From assembly GCA_000961725.1 (NCBI GenBank), contig LADS01000003.1:1-64000 (forward strand): DNA of 64,000 nucleotides, read 5' to 3'. Origin of the DNA: Desulfobulbaceae bacterium BRH_c16a (lineage in GTDB: Bacteria > Desulfobacterota > Desulfobulbia > Desulfobulbales > Desulfocapsaceae). Made by a program: the position numbers and the translations under genes. The notes under the pieces were generated by a model. The model had not been told where the DNA came from, did not search any database, and saw nothing but the letters and a program-made list of their open reading frames with translations. This document shows positions 1-9,568 of the stretch, piece by piece (positions within the stretch are counted from its first letter, which is position 1; the number at the start of each line of letters is the position of its first letter).

Positions 1-535
1 TACTAAAAAATCGATTAGAACGATGAATTATTTCTCTTTTATCTTCTACAGAGAGCGCTTTTGAAATTATAAATTCACAATTCTTAAACATATATTTCCT
101 TCCCTTGCTCCATTCTTGAATTACCCAGTATTCATATATACAATTGTTCTTCTGTATTTGATCAAAACACCACATCTGACTCTCTATATGTTTTGATTGT
201 ATGACTAACCTTGCCCATGTGTGATGTTTAATACCTTTATGCATGTGATCCCTATCTACCGCGGGAGTTACTGAAAATGAATAGCCGTTAGACTTTACAT
301 ATTCAACAAGATGATCAGTATTTCTAGTATTATAGTATTCTGCCACCCCATTTTCAATAAACCAATATTGGATTTCATGGAGCTTTTTCCAGTGGATTTG
401 ATCCATTAACAAAAGTTCAGATGGATCATTAATTTTATTTTCCATATTTCTCTCATCTTTTTTTCCTGTTGAATCACATCCTGTATTAAGTACAAATATA
501 ACAAATAAAACTATCTTTAAATATTTACTATCCAT
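1..535 (-). CDS. putative lipoprotein, 3' end cut by the window edge
   Basis: Hand translation from ATG at 535 gives MDSKYLKIVLFVIFVLNTGCDSTGKKDERNMENKIND..., with an LNTGC lipobox. The part translated codon by codon has no stop. Absent from the ORF track because it has no stop inside the window. Confidence 0.55.
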   Translation of the reverse strand, partial: MDSKYLKIVLFVIFVLNTGCDSTGKKDERNMENKINDPSELLLMDQIHWKKLHEIQYWFIENGVAEYYNTRNTDHLVEYVKSNGYSFSVTPAVDRDHMHKGIKHHTWARLVIQSKHIESQMWCFDQIQKNNCIYEYWVIQEWSKGRKYMFKNCEFIISKALSVEDKREIIHRSNRFFS

Positions 536-1003
536 GGCTGCAATAGTTCCATTAAAAAAACGTTTTCACTCCATATAGGCAAGGCGTCATTAACCCTTCT
601 TGCCAAACATCGTATCGTTTAACTCTATTGCCACAATATTCAGTTGGATTGGCTCTGCTCCAGGCACATGATGAATAACTGAACCACCTGTTCGGGCAGA
701 GCCGGAAATCGGGGACAGGAAATCGGGAACAGACCACGGTTTTCTGATCAACAGCTGTTGTTTCAAACCGGCCAGACAAGAAGATAAGAAGGCATTAATC
801 GGAAAATTGATCATAGGTTGAAACCGCGCGAATATTATTGATTAAGAGCACCACTACGGAAATATATTCAATTTCTAAAATTACCTGCGGTTTAATATCA
901 ATGCCAAATAGTGCGCTTTATATCTCAGCCGTTAACTACTTGTCAATCACTATAAAATGGGGACAGACCTCGCTTGGCAATTGAGGAAAAATTATTAGAA
1001 AAC

Positions 1004-1705
1004 TTACACCTTATCTGATAGGTACTTCCGCGGCCTTCCCGGTTTTCCTGGAGTGATCCGGCGCCCCAAAGTCTTTTCCACTTCCGCTTTGAAACGTTTA
1101 TCGCCAAGGGCGTAATTGCCGTTTGTGGCATTTCTGATCTCATCTGCTATTCCGGGTGCCAATGCACTTCGAAATAAGGCACGGTACGCGGCCAGTCTTG
1201 CCGCACATGTCCGACCCAAGTTCATAAACAGGGGATGTTGGGACAGGTAGTCAGATTCCTCCCCTTGCGCATTGGCACGATAGCTTGACCACGGATAATC
1301 GCCGGGGTGTACAACAAGTCCTGCACGAACCGGGTTAAGCTCAATGTATTTCTGGCAGATGAGCAGATACCGTTCTTGCTGTGCTACGCAGGAACGGTAT
1401 CGCCCTTCCCAGAGCGTTCCGCTGCGCTGATAATAGCGGTTGACATATTGCACATACCGTTGCCCGAGCCGTTTCATTAGTATTCCAGTACTGCTTTTTT
1501 GGGTTGGAGTCACGAGGAGGTGAACATGATTGGTCATCAGTACATAAGCATGTACCGCGCACTCTGATTCATAGGCGTATTCTTTTAGCCACTCCAGAAA
1601 GTTCCGATAGTCTTCCCTGGCATAAAAACAGGCCTGACGATTATTCCCACGCTGGATCAGGTGGACAGGGATACCGGGTATCGTGATTCGAGGGCGTCTT
1701 GGCAT
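1004..1705 (-). mobile_element. REP-associated tyrosine (Y1/IS200-like) transposase, apparently intact
   Basis: MPRRPRITIPGIPVHLIQRGNNRQACFY...YVLMTNHVHLLVTP...GTLWEGRYRS...YIELNPVRAGLV, typical RAYT motifs including the HxH (HVH) motif. Start placed at MPRRPR inside the longer ORF. Confidence 0.88.
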
Positions 1706-2533
1706 TTCTCTCCCATGTTTGGATTGCGTTAATTGATCCTGGCTAACCGACACCTGATACTCCGTTGCCGATATGAGTTTTACCTTTTCAATTCTCCTCA
1801 TCAAGGGCTCTCGCATGCCGCCATTAAACACTTCCATATCCCTTCCGACGACGCTTGTAGCCCCCGAACAGCTCTGTCGTCGGCCACGTCTATAAACTTA
1901 TGAAGATTGTGAAAGTCTCCCCGGACGTAATGCATCGGAATTTTGTTATAAAGCAATGTAACATTCTATCGTTTCGATCGTTTCGATCGTTTTCCTCTTA
2001 AAGACAACCCAATATTCGAATATTGGGTTGTCATTATAGGTGATAGGGCTACAGGAAATTTGTGAGAGATATTGCCCAGTCTATTTTTCTGATTTTCTGT
2101 CGAAATTATCTTCTGATTCTTACAATTTTCTTACATTTCATAGTTTCGAAGCTTTCTTTATTAAAAAAGTCCAGTTTCCATTTTGATTAGCAAGGTCACA
2201 GATAAAATAAAAGCGGTCCAAACAGTTTCTTCGGAATGGGCATCCTCGGGATCCCCGTTGGTAAACCGTAACGGTTCACCAGTACCCCATTTTCGTCCGA
2301 TCAGGCCACCTCACATAGCCAACTATAGCTCGGCGACCTGCTTGAACGAACCTGGAGCACTGGATGAACGGTTACAGATCCGGGTTATGCAGTCTTTTGA
2401 TGCGTACCGGTGAACGATTACGGTAAACCAGTTGTGAATTTTACTTGGAAAGGCGTCCCGGTTCAGGGAATTGTAGTGGTTGATATCACGAATTGCCTGT
2501 ACGAAATCCTCTATCAACTCGTGGCTTTCTTTC

Positions 2534-2959
2534 TTAGGATATCCGTTCAATCATGGAGGCCCGCACCAGCACTGTGTTGTCGAAGGGGCAGACGTAGGTA
2601 TTAGCCGCAGTGTATAAAGAATAGATATTGGCAAAGAGTGGTTGCAGGTGGATCAACGGATAGTGACGGTGTCCGCCACCTGATAAACGAGCGAACGCGA
2701 TCAAGTCCTCCGGTCAATTTGCGCTCCTTCTGACCTTTTAAGCCGGGAAAAATTGCAAGAATGTTTCGATATCAAGCGTCGATCAACGCATTGGTAACCC
2801 TGATTGCGTCCCCGATCGATGCCGCGGGTTTTCCACATGACGCACTTCGTAGCCCCGCCGTTCCAATTTTCTCAGTGCCCGTTCACAGGTCGGCGCATTG
2901 TTGCCGAGGACCGGCACCAGGACTACACACACTGCTCGGTTTCTTTGTCTCGTGAACAT
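2534..2959 (-). pseudogene. decayed, frameshifted gene, possibly glycosyltransferase-like
   Basis: Coding-like fragments in shifting frames: MFTRQRNRAVCVVLVPVLGNNAPTCERALRKLERRGYEVRHVENP..., ..IDRGRNQ.., IFPGLKGQKERKLTGG.., LIAFARLSGGGHRHYPLIHLQPLFANIYSLYTAANTYVCPFDNTVLVRASMIERIS*. Confidence 0.45.
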
Positions 2960-3575
2960 TGACTCCCAAGGCTATCACCTGTTTGTCCGCCGGGATACCG
3001 ATGAACGAGAGCAGGTCCCTTAGGCCGTCTTCGGTGTTCAGCGCCTGATCGGTCTCGTACAATAGGATGTGCTCGGGGTACAAACGGATCATTTGGTCGA
3101 TTCGCGCATAATATTCGTTCCAGTAGCGGCGAATGCCTTCCTCCCGGTCCTGAGTGTCGTACTGCGGAAAGATGCGTGTCCAGTCTGGCTCATGATACCA
3201 GCCGAGCGCGGGACGCACGGCCCAATGGTTGGTCGGCAGAGGGTGGACTTGGTCGAGCCAGCGGCAGAAACTCTGGACGACTTCTTCCCGAGGTCGCCTG
3301 AGGCACACCATCCTGATTCCGGGCTCGACGGCAATCGCATCTTCCACATACGGCAGGTAGAACGACGCCACGTCACCCAGAACCCTCCCCTCCCGGGAGC
3401 GCCGCATCCGCACGAACCGCTCGCGGATCACCTGTTCTCCCGGCAGCTTTTTCCACGGTAGTCTGGGCCGCTCCTCGTGGGACACTTGCACTCCGGGCTG
3501 CCGGTTGAGCACATGCGCCAGGGAAAGCGTTCCACAGCGCCCACTGCCGATACCGAGTATGATGCGCTTGTTCAA
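2883..3575 (-). CDS. sulfotransferase family protein
   Basis: KRIILGIGSGRCGTLSLAHVLNRQPGVQVSHEE (PAPS-binding-like loop) ... MVCLRRPREEVVQSFCRWL ... ILLYETDQALNTEDGLRDLLSFIGIP. TTG start preceded by AGGAGAGG; the ORF-track start at 3680 is probably too long. Confidence 0.75.
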   Translation of the reverse strand: MNKRIILGIGSGRCGTLSLAHVLNRQPGVQVSHEERPRLPWKKLPGEQVIRERFVRMRRSREGRVLGDVASFYLPYVEDAIAVEPGIRMVCLRRPREEVVQSFCRWLDQVHPLPTNHWAVRPALGWYHEPDWTRIFPQYDTQDREEGIRRYWNEYYARIDQMIRLYPEHILLYETDQALNTEDGLRDLLSFIGIPADKQVIALGVNVHETKKPSSVCSPGAGPRQQCADL

Positions 3576-3624
3576 ATGGCCTCTCCTGTGTAAGTTTAAC
3601 CACAATTGACAATCATCACCGCCG

Positions 3625-4827
3625 TCATTGCGTATACCGACTTGCCGGCAATCGATCAACCGTGTTTGCGATACGCTCAATCACCAGTCTCTGATCATAT
3701 CCGGCATACCTTCCGGCCATGGTTCTCGCCCTTTGGCGAAAGGATTTATCGCCGAGAAGTTTGGCAAGAGTTGCTGGAAACTGGGCTACCAACCTGTCTC
3801 TCCGCACCGCTATGCCAACGCCCAGCAGTTCCATTTGCCGGGTCAATAACCACTGCTCGATAGTGGTAGGAATCATGAGCATCGGGACCCCGGCGAGAAA
3901 CGCATTTGCCGTCGTTCCATGGCCGGCGTGGGTGATCACCAGATCCGCCATCGCCAAGATCTCTGCAAGCCGGACCATGGTCGGGTAGATACGAATCGCC
4001 CCGCCGGCAAACGCGGCCAGGAGTGTTTCACTGACTCCAGGAATACAGGCTATCACCTCCGCATCGCTTCTTTTCAGCGTTTCGAGAATCAACTCAAGTT
4101 GGGAGATATTTCTCATATAGAGAAATATTCGATGAGCTTTGCGGCCTGTCCAGGATACGTTTATTCCTTCTTCGACAATGGATATCGGCCCGATGAAATG
4201 TCCAGCCCGACGTCCCCGGTAGTGATCCATCTCCGGAAAAGTCGCCAGCAGATTGATGTCGGCTTTGATCACATCCTGTATTTTGACGAATGAAGCATGA
4301 TCGTTACCGGCGCAGAACAGGTTGACACTCTCGAGGAGCGCCGCTTCCTTTGCCAGCAATTGCTCTTTGGTCCGCCTGAGATTTGGGCGAAAGCATGGAA
4401 ATGGCGCGCATTCAGGAGGATATTCGAACCCTGTATTCAATTGCAGACACGAAATGGCAGCCAGGCGAGCGGTAAAAACCGCCAGAGGTGCGTACTGCGC
4501 GATAATCACATCCGGCTGAAAAGATGCATAAATTCTTCGCCAGGCTGTCACCAGCTCGGTAAGGATTTCAGCGCTGCCGAATCCGGCTCGGTCGAGAATA
4601 TCGATGAAGCCGGCAGGAGGCGTCCCTCTTTTTTTTCCGGCAGCATGTTTTGGCGTCAGGATATAGCAGAAGCCGGCGCTTTCCAGCAAAGGTCCGGCTT
4701 CAGTCGCATCCTTAATAACAAAAAGGAGTTCATGTCCACACTGGCGAAGATGCTGCGCTACCGGCAATAGTTTGGCAATATGCCCGTAGTTTCCTCCCAG
4801 TTCCCAGGCCAATAAAATTCGTTTCAT
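3625..4827 (-). CDS. MGT/UGT-like glycosyltransferase
   Basis: MKRILLAWELGGNYGHIAKLLPVAQHLRQCGHELLFV ... ADLVITHAGHGTTANAFLAGVPMLMIPTTIEQWLLTRQMELLGVGIAV, GT-B UGT/MGT signature. Confidence 0.85.
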   Translation of the reverse strand: MKRILLAWELGGNYGHIAKLLPVAQHLRQCGHELLFVIKDATEAGPLLESAGFCYILTPKHAAGKKRGTPPAGFIDILDRAGFGSAEILTELVTAWRRIYASFQPDVIIAQYAPLAVFTARLAAISCLQLNTGFEYPPECAPFPCFRPNLRRTKEQLLAKEAALLESVNLFCAGNDHASFVKIQDVIKADINLLATFPEMDHYRGRRAGHFIGPISIVEEGINVSWTGRKAHRIFLYMRNISQLELILETLKRSDAEVIACIPGVSETLLAAFAGGAIRIYPTMVRLAEILAMADLVITHAGHGTTANAFLAGVPMLMIPTTIEQWLLTRQMELLGVGIAVRRDRLVAQFPATLAKLLGDKSFRQRARTMAGRYAGYDQRLVIERIANTVDRLPASRYTQ

Positions 4828-4983
4828 CAGGATATCTCCCGCACTGTATTGGCCCACCTTATTGGACGTCAGTTCCACTCCCTGCTATCATCTCGAAGAT
4901 CACCTGTTAGAAAACACCTTCAGGGCAGGCTCTTTTCTTACGTGTATCGGACTCATTAGAGGGCGGACTCTTCCAGAATCAAT

Positions 4984-6138
4984 CTATCTTACACCGACGA
5001 CGGTGAGCAGCATGAAGCAGTGGGAGAACCGCCCGGATTCCGGGATGAAACAGAGCACCCTGTCGCCGTCCTTGAGGTTGCCCGACTTCAGCAGCCCCTC
5101 CATCAGCAGGTAGATCGAGGCGCTGCCGATATTGCCGACTTCGGCCAGGTTGGTAAACCACTTTTCATAGGGAATCTCGAATCCCGCCCCTTTCATGCCC
5201 TGGTAAAACCTGTCGCGGAAGTAATCGGAAGAGTAGTGAGGCAGATACCAGTCGATGGACTCGGGACGAAGTTTGCGTTTGCCGGCTATTGCCGGAAGCG
5301 CCCTGGCCATTGCGGTCTTGACGATATGTTCGTCGAGGAGTTTGACATCCTGGCGCACGGCAAATACGTTCTCTTCGGCGGCGGCAAGGCTGCCGTTCAT
5401 CTGCCGCCAGCCCTGCACCTGACCGTCAGCCTGTTTTCTGCCGCCGGCATACATGCAGGTTTCCAGTTCGCCGGCGTACGAGCGGTTTTCAATCCATTCC
5501 ACCCGGTAACAGAGACCGGCATCGTTTTTTTTGCCCGAGACATAGGCGGCCCCGGCACCGTCGGAGAGCATCCAGCGGAGGAAATCGGCATCAAAGCCCA
5601 GGATCGGCTTTTTTTTCAGATCGGCCGCAGGCGCCGACTCGGCGCTGAAAAACCCGGCTTTCATATACGATGAGGCAATTTCCGAGCCGGTTGCCACCGC
5701 ATTGTCCACGGACCCGCAGGCGACATTCATGCAGGCGTATTTCAGGGCGGTCACCCCCGCCACGCAGATGCCCGCCGTGGTCACCACATCGCAGGGCGGC
5801 AGCCGCAGCTCACCGGCAACCATCACCCCGTGGCCCGGCATTGCAAGGTCGGGACTCGCCGAACCGCAGCAGAGGCATTCGATGTCGGCAGGTGTGAAAC
5901 CAGCGGTCGGCCGCAGTCGTCGTACCGCCTCGGCGGTCAGCTGGGCATTGGTATGGGTTGCCCGGCCGGTTGCCGGATCGAGAGCATAGTGTCTGGTATT
6001 GATCTTGTTATTGTTCAGAATCCGGCGTTTGGTCCTTGACGGGAGATTGTTTATCCGCCCGAGAACCTCTTCAATGTGATCGTTATCTACCGGCGCATTG
6101 GGGAGAAACGAGGCTAAATCGTTGATGAAGATATCCAT
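4984..6138 (-). CDS. 3-oxoacyl-ACP synthase III-like protein
   Basis: Active-site pattern TTAGICVAGVTALKYA (Cys), YLPHYSSDYF (His), VGNIGSASIY (Asn): an intact C/H/N triad of the KAS III type. Confidence 0.82.
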   Translation of the reverse strand: MDIFINDLASFLPNAPVDNDHIEEVLGRINNLPSRTKRRILNNNKINTRHYALDPATGRATHTNAQLTAEAVRRLRPTAGFTPADIECLCCGSASPDLAMPGHGVMVAGELRLPPCDVVTTAGICVAGVTALKYACMNVACGSVDNAVATGSEIASSYMKAGFFSAESAPAADLKKKPILGFDADFLRWMLSDGAGAAYVSGKKNDAGLCYRVEWIENRSYAGELETCMYAGGRKQADGQVQGWRQMNGSLAAAEENVFAVRQDVKLLDEHIVKTAMARALPAIAGKRKLRPESIDWYLPHYSSDYFRDRFYQGMKGAGFEIPYEKWFTNLAEVGNIGSASIYLLMEGLLKSGNLKDGDRVLCFIPESGRFSHCFMLLTVVGVR

Positions 6139-6140
6139 GT

Positions 6141-7451
6141 TCAGCTCTTCTGTATATGGTGATGCAGTTGTTTCATGAGGTCGGAATAGAGGGTGTAAAA
6201 TTCCTGGGTGGCAAGATTGGTCGGCAGTACCGCATTGGAAAAAGTGTAATAGTCCAGATCGGTGATGACCAACTCCTTATGCAGCCGGCGGTACAGTGCG
6301 GTCCCCGGAATCGGCGTAAGAATCGACGGAATCGGCAGGGCGATGGAAGAACTGTCGATAAATCTGCTCAGCCGCTCGAAGTCTTCATGGCCATAGTCGG
6401 GAGAAATGATGAAGTCGCCGATCACCCGGATGCCGATTTCAGCAAGAATCTGCAGGGCGGCGATGTTCTTCTGCAAACTGCTGCGCTTGTTCATGAGGCG
6501 CAGCCTGGAGTCGTCGATCTCTTCAAAGCCGATGACCACCGCGGCAAGGCCCGCCTCATGCCACAGCCGCATAAGGGCCGGATCGGCGACCACGGTATCT
6601 GCCCTGACATCGGCGACGATTTTTTTCTCGATACCAAGTTCAAGTATTCGCTCGGCCAGCACCTTGGCAATCGCCGGATCGCCGAAGGTATTGGCGTCGA
6701 CGAAGCGGATGAGAGGGATGTCGCCCAGCAGTCTCATGTCGCGGATGATCGCCTCGACACTGTGGCTGAGATACCGCCCGCCGGTCATCGAAGGGATCGA
6801 ACAGAACGAGCAGCAGTGGGTGCAGCCGAAGGCGGTGGCGACGAAACCCACTTTACCCCCTACTCCGCTCATGACATATTTGTCGCGATGGGCTTCGACC
6901 AGGTCGTAGCGCGGCGGCAGGTGATCGACCAGATCGGCAAAATCGTATTTTCGGACTGAGGGGGTAAAAACATCTCCGGGCCGCACCCGGACCACACCCG
7001 GAATGGCTGACGGCTCCCGTCCTTCCGTCAGGGCATCGACCAGCAGCCTGAACGTCAGTTTGCCGAGACCAACCACGACATAATCGAAACCATCCCGGTT
7101 AAAGTAGACAGGATCGCAGGAAGCATGGTGGCCGCCGACGACGACAACCGGGCTCTTGCCGACAAACCTTTTTTTGATCTCGCCGGCCAGCTTGATGACC
7201 GTATTCGCCTCACAGGTGACCGCCGTAAACCCGACGATATCCGGGCAAGTCCCTTCAGCCAGCAGCTTGGCAAAGCCATCCGGCTCGGCCTTCAGATCGA
7301 CGATCCGCACTTCATGACCGACGAGGTTGCCGGCCAGCACCTCGAGGGCCAGCGGCTCGCCGCGAAAGATCATCTTCAGCGAGGTGATGCCGAATTCCTC
7401 TTCGGGGATGGAACGCCCGCAGTTCGGCGGATTGATGAGCACGATATTCAT
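6141..7451 (-). CDS. B12-binding domain radical SAM protein
   Basis: N-terminal cobalamin-binding-like MNIVLINPPNCGRSIPEEEFG...DIVGFTAVTCEANTV; radical SAM cluster motif GCTHCCSFCSIPSMTGGRY (CxxxCxxC). Confidence 0.9.
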   Translation of the reverse strand: MNIVLINPPNCGRSIPEEEFGITSLKMIFRGEPLALEVLAGNLVGHEVRIVDLKAEPDGFAKLLAEGTCPDIVGFTAVTCEANTVIKLAGEIKKRFVGKSPVVVVGGHHASCDPVYFNRDGFDYVVVGLGKLTFRLLVDALTEGREPSAIPGVVRVRPGDVFTPSVRKYDFADLVDHLPPRYDLVEAHRDKYVMSGVGGKVGFVATAFGCTHCCSFCSIPSMTGGRYLSHSVEAIIRDMRLLGDIPLIRFVDANTFGDPAIAKVLAERILELGIEKKIVADVRADTVVADPALMRLWHEAGLAAVVIGFEEIDDSRLRLMNKRSSLQKNIAALQILAEIGIRVIGDFIISPDYGHEDFERLSRFIDSSSIALPIPSILTPIPGTALYRRLHKELVITDLDYYTFSNAVLPTNLATQEFYTLYSDLMKQLHHHIQKS

Positions 7452-7472
7452 GGGCCGGTTTTCCTCAGGTTT

Positions 7473-8801
7473 TCAGGGTCGTTTTCTCTTTCCGGCCGAG
7501 TATACCCATGCAATCATTGTCGTGCCAAGACAAAACGTCAGGAGCGCCAGGGTTTCCGGCAGGATCGCCCGCAGACCGCCGCCACGGAGAAGCAGATCGT
7601 AAAATCCGCTCTGCCCCCAGTAAAGGGGCGAAATCAGGCAGACCGGCCGGAGAAAATCCGGCAAGGCATAAACCGGCACCATAATGCCGCCGATTGCCGC
7701 GCCGATGACTATCGACACCGGGCCGAAGACGGCGATCTGCTCGTAGGTCCGACCGACCGTTCCAAGAAGTATGCCGTAGCCGCAGGCGGCGGCGATAATG
7801 CTGAGCAGTACCAGGGCAAAGAGCAGCGGCTCACTGCCCGGATCGAAAGCCGCTACCCCGAACAGGGGCAGGATAAACATGCCGGCGCCAAGAATGACGG
7901 CGAACTGGATCAGGCAGACGAAGGCATATGCGGCAATTTTACCGGACATGAAGGTGAGATAGCTGACGGGAAGAACACGCAGGCGCAGGAGGGTACCGGA
8001 TTCCCGCTCCTTTATGAGAGACCCTGCCAGCGGCACAACAATAAAGAAAATTCCGAAAATAGCCCAGGCCGGAACATTCTGCTGAACGGCGGTGGGCTGC
8101 CGGGTGAACCCCATCGCCGTGGTGAAATGTTCCTCAACCGGGATGAGGACAGTCTCCTCGAACAGCTGCGGCAGCAACTCCCTCACGCTCAACTGCGGCA
8201 GGGGGAAGGCCTGCATCATTTGCGTGTTTATGCCTTCGCTCATCTTTTCGGGAAGAAGCGCCAGACTGTGTTCGACAAAGAGTTGGGCCTGCACGCCTTT
8301 GACCACCTGGTCGAGCGCCGAACGCACCGCCGCCCGAAAACTCCCGTGCACCGTCGGATCAAACCATACCAGGATCTCGGGGATCACCGGGGAGGAGGGC
8401 GGCGCGCGGTCAGGAAAAAGATGCTGCGTAACCTTCTGCCGGGCGCCTTCGACTGCGTTTTCACTGAGCTCTTTCGGCAGGATCACGCCAAACTGATACC
8501 TGCCGGCAGCGACCAGCGAATGGACCGTTTCGGCGGAAAGCTCATTTCCCTCCAGCTGCTCGACCAGCCGGATGGTATCAATCCGGCCGAAAAGCCTGCG
8601 GACTTCGGCACCGATCGCTCCTTTATCGTTATCGACAAAAAGAACATCGACGTTTGTGGTCGTCACCTTGTCCTGGATAAGGGTAATGACGATCACCAGA
8701 AAGGCGGGCATGACAAAAAGCAGGACTAATCCCGCCCGGTCGCGGATGAGCAGGAGCAGTTCCTTGGCTATAGATGCCAGGAGTTTCGAGCCGTTCATCA
8801 T
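7473..8801 (-). CDS. ABC-2 type transporter permease
   Basis: Several TM segments; N-terminal LLLIRDRAGLVLLFVMPAFLVIVITLIQD and LIKERESGTLLRLRVLPVSYLTFMSGKIAAY, typical of ABC-2 permeases. Confidence 0.88.
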   Translation of the reverse strand: MMNGSKLLASIAKELLLLIRDRAGLVLLFVMPAFLVIVITLIQDKVTTTNVDVLFVDNDKGAIGAEVRRLFGRIDTIRLVEQLEGNELSAETVHSLVAAGRYQFGVILPKELSENAVEGARQKVTQHLFPDRAPPSSPVIPEILVWFDPTVHGSFRAAVRSALDQVVKGVQAQLFVEHSLALLPEKMSEGINTQMMQAFPLPQLSVRELLPQLFEETVLIPVEEHFTTAMGFTRQPTAVQQNVPAWAIFGIFFIVVPLAGSLIKERESGTLLRLRVLPVSYLTFMSGKIAAYAFVCLIQFAVILGAGMFILPLFGVAAFDPGSEPLLFALVLLSIIAAACGYGILLGTVGRTYEQIAVFGPVSIVIGAAIGGIMVPVYALPDFLRPVCLISPLYWGQSGFYDLLLRGGGLRAILPETLALLTFCLGTTMIAWVYSAGKRKRP

Positions 8802-8804
8802 CCG

Positions 8805-9560
8805 TTACTCCCGCAGGTGTTCGCCGGTTTTTTTAAGAAAAAGCTCGGCCAGATCGCCGCATCCTTCCGTCTGGGCGACCAGGTTTTCCGGCGTCCCTTC
8901 GGCGACAATCCGGCCCAGGTCGATGATCACCACTCGCCGGCAGAGGCGCTGTACTTCCTCCAGATAATGGGAGGTATAGACCATCGCCATCCGCTCATCA
9001 TTGAGGGCGGCGAGTTTTTCCATGATCAGATGGCGCGACTGGGCATCGATTCCCACCGTCGGTTCGTCGAGAAACAGCAACTCAGGCTCATGAATGATAC
9101 CGATAATCAGGTTGATGCGCCGTTTCATTCCCCCCGAATAGGCTGCCACCTGCCGGTTCCGCTTGTCATAGAGACCGAACATGTCGAGATAATACTTGGC
9201 CCTTTCCTCCAGCAAGTCCCGCTTAAGTCCATACATCCGGCCAAAATAGGTGATATTTTCAGAGCCGGTCAGGCGGTCGTAGAGGGCAATGTCCTGCGGC
9301 ACCAAACCGATCCTGCTCCGGACCGCCTCAGGATTGTTCCAGGTGTCGATTCCACTGATAAAAAGCGATCCCCGCTGCGGACGGAGAAGGGTGGTGAACA
9401 CGGAGATTAAAGTGGTCTTGCCCGCGCCGTTCGGACCGATAAGGCCACAGAATTCCCCCGGAAAGAGGGTGAGTGAAATGCCGTTTAATGCCGGCGCGTC
9501 GCATCCGGCGTAGGTGAGAAAAAGATCCTTGCCGTCCAGGAGCGGCGGGTTATCGGTCAT
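8805..9560 (-). CDS. ABC transporter ATP-binding protein
   Basis: Walker A GPNGAGKTT, signature YSGGMKRRINL, Walker B LLFLDEPTVGID. Start set at MTDNPPLLDG. Confidence 0.93.
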   Translation of the reverse strand: MTDNPPLLDGKDLFLTYAGCDAPALNGISLTLFPGEFCGLIGPNGAGKTTLISVFTTLLRPQRGSLFISGIDTWNNPEAVRSRIGLVPQDIALYDRLTGSENITYFGRMYGLKRDLLEERAKYYLDMFGLYDKRNRQVAAYSGGMKRRINLIIGIIHEPELLFLDEPTVGIDAQSRHLIMEKLAALNDERMAMVYTSHYLEEVQRLCRRVVIIDLGRIVAEGTPENLVAQTEGCGDLAELFLKKTGEHLRE

Positions 9561-9568
9561 CGCGGCGC

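Noticed and set aside
2183-2533. Small ORFs on both strands
   Set aside because: Partly protein-like text but no family recognised and frames conflict; likely decayed DNA between the RAYT and the sulfotransferase region.
7125-8729. 534-aa plus-strand ORF
   Set aside because: Antisense to the radical SAM and ABC-2 permease genes; low-complexity charged composition and no recognisable domain.
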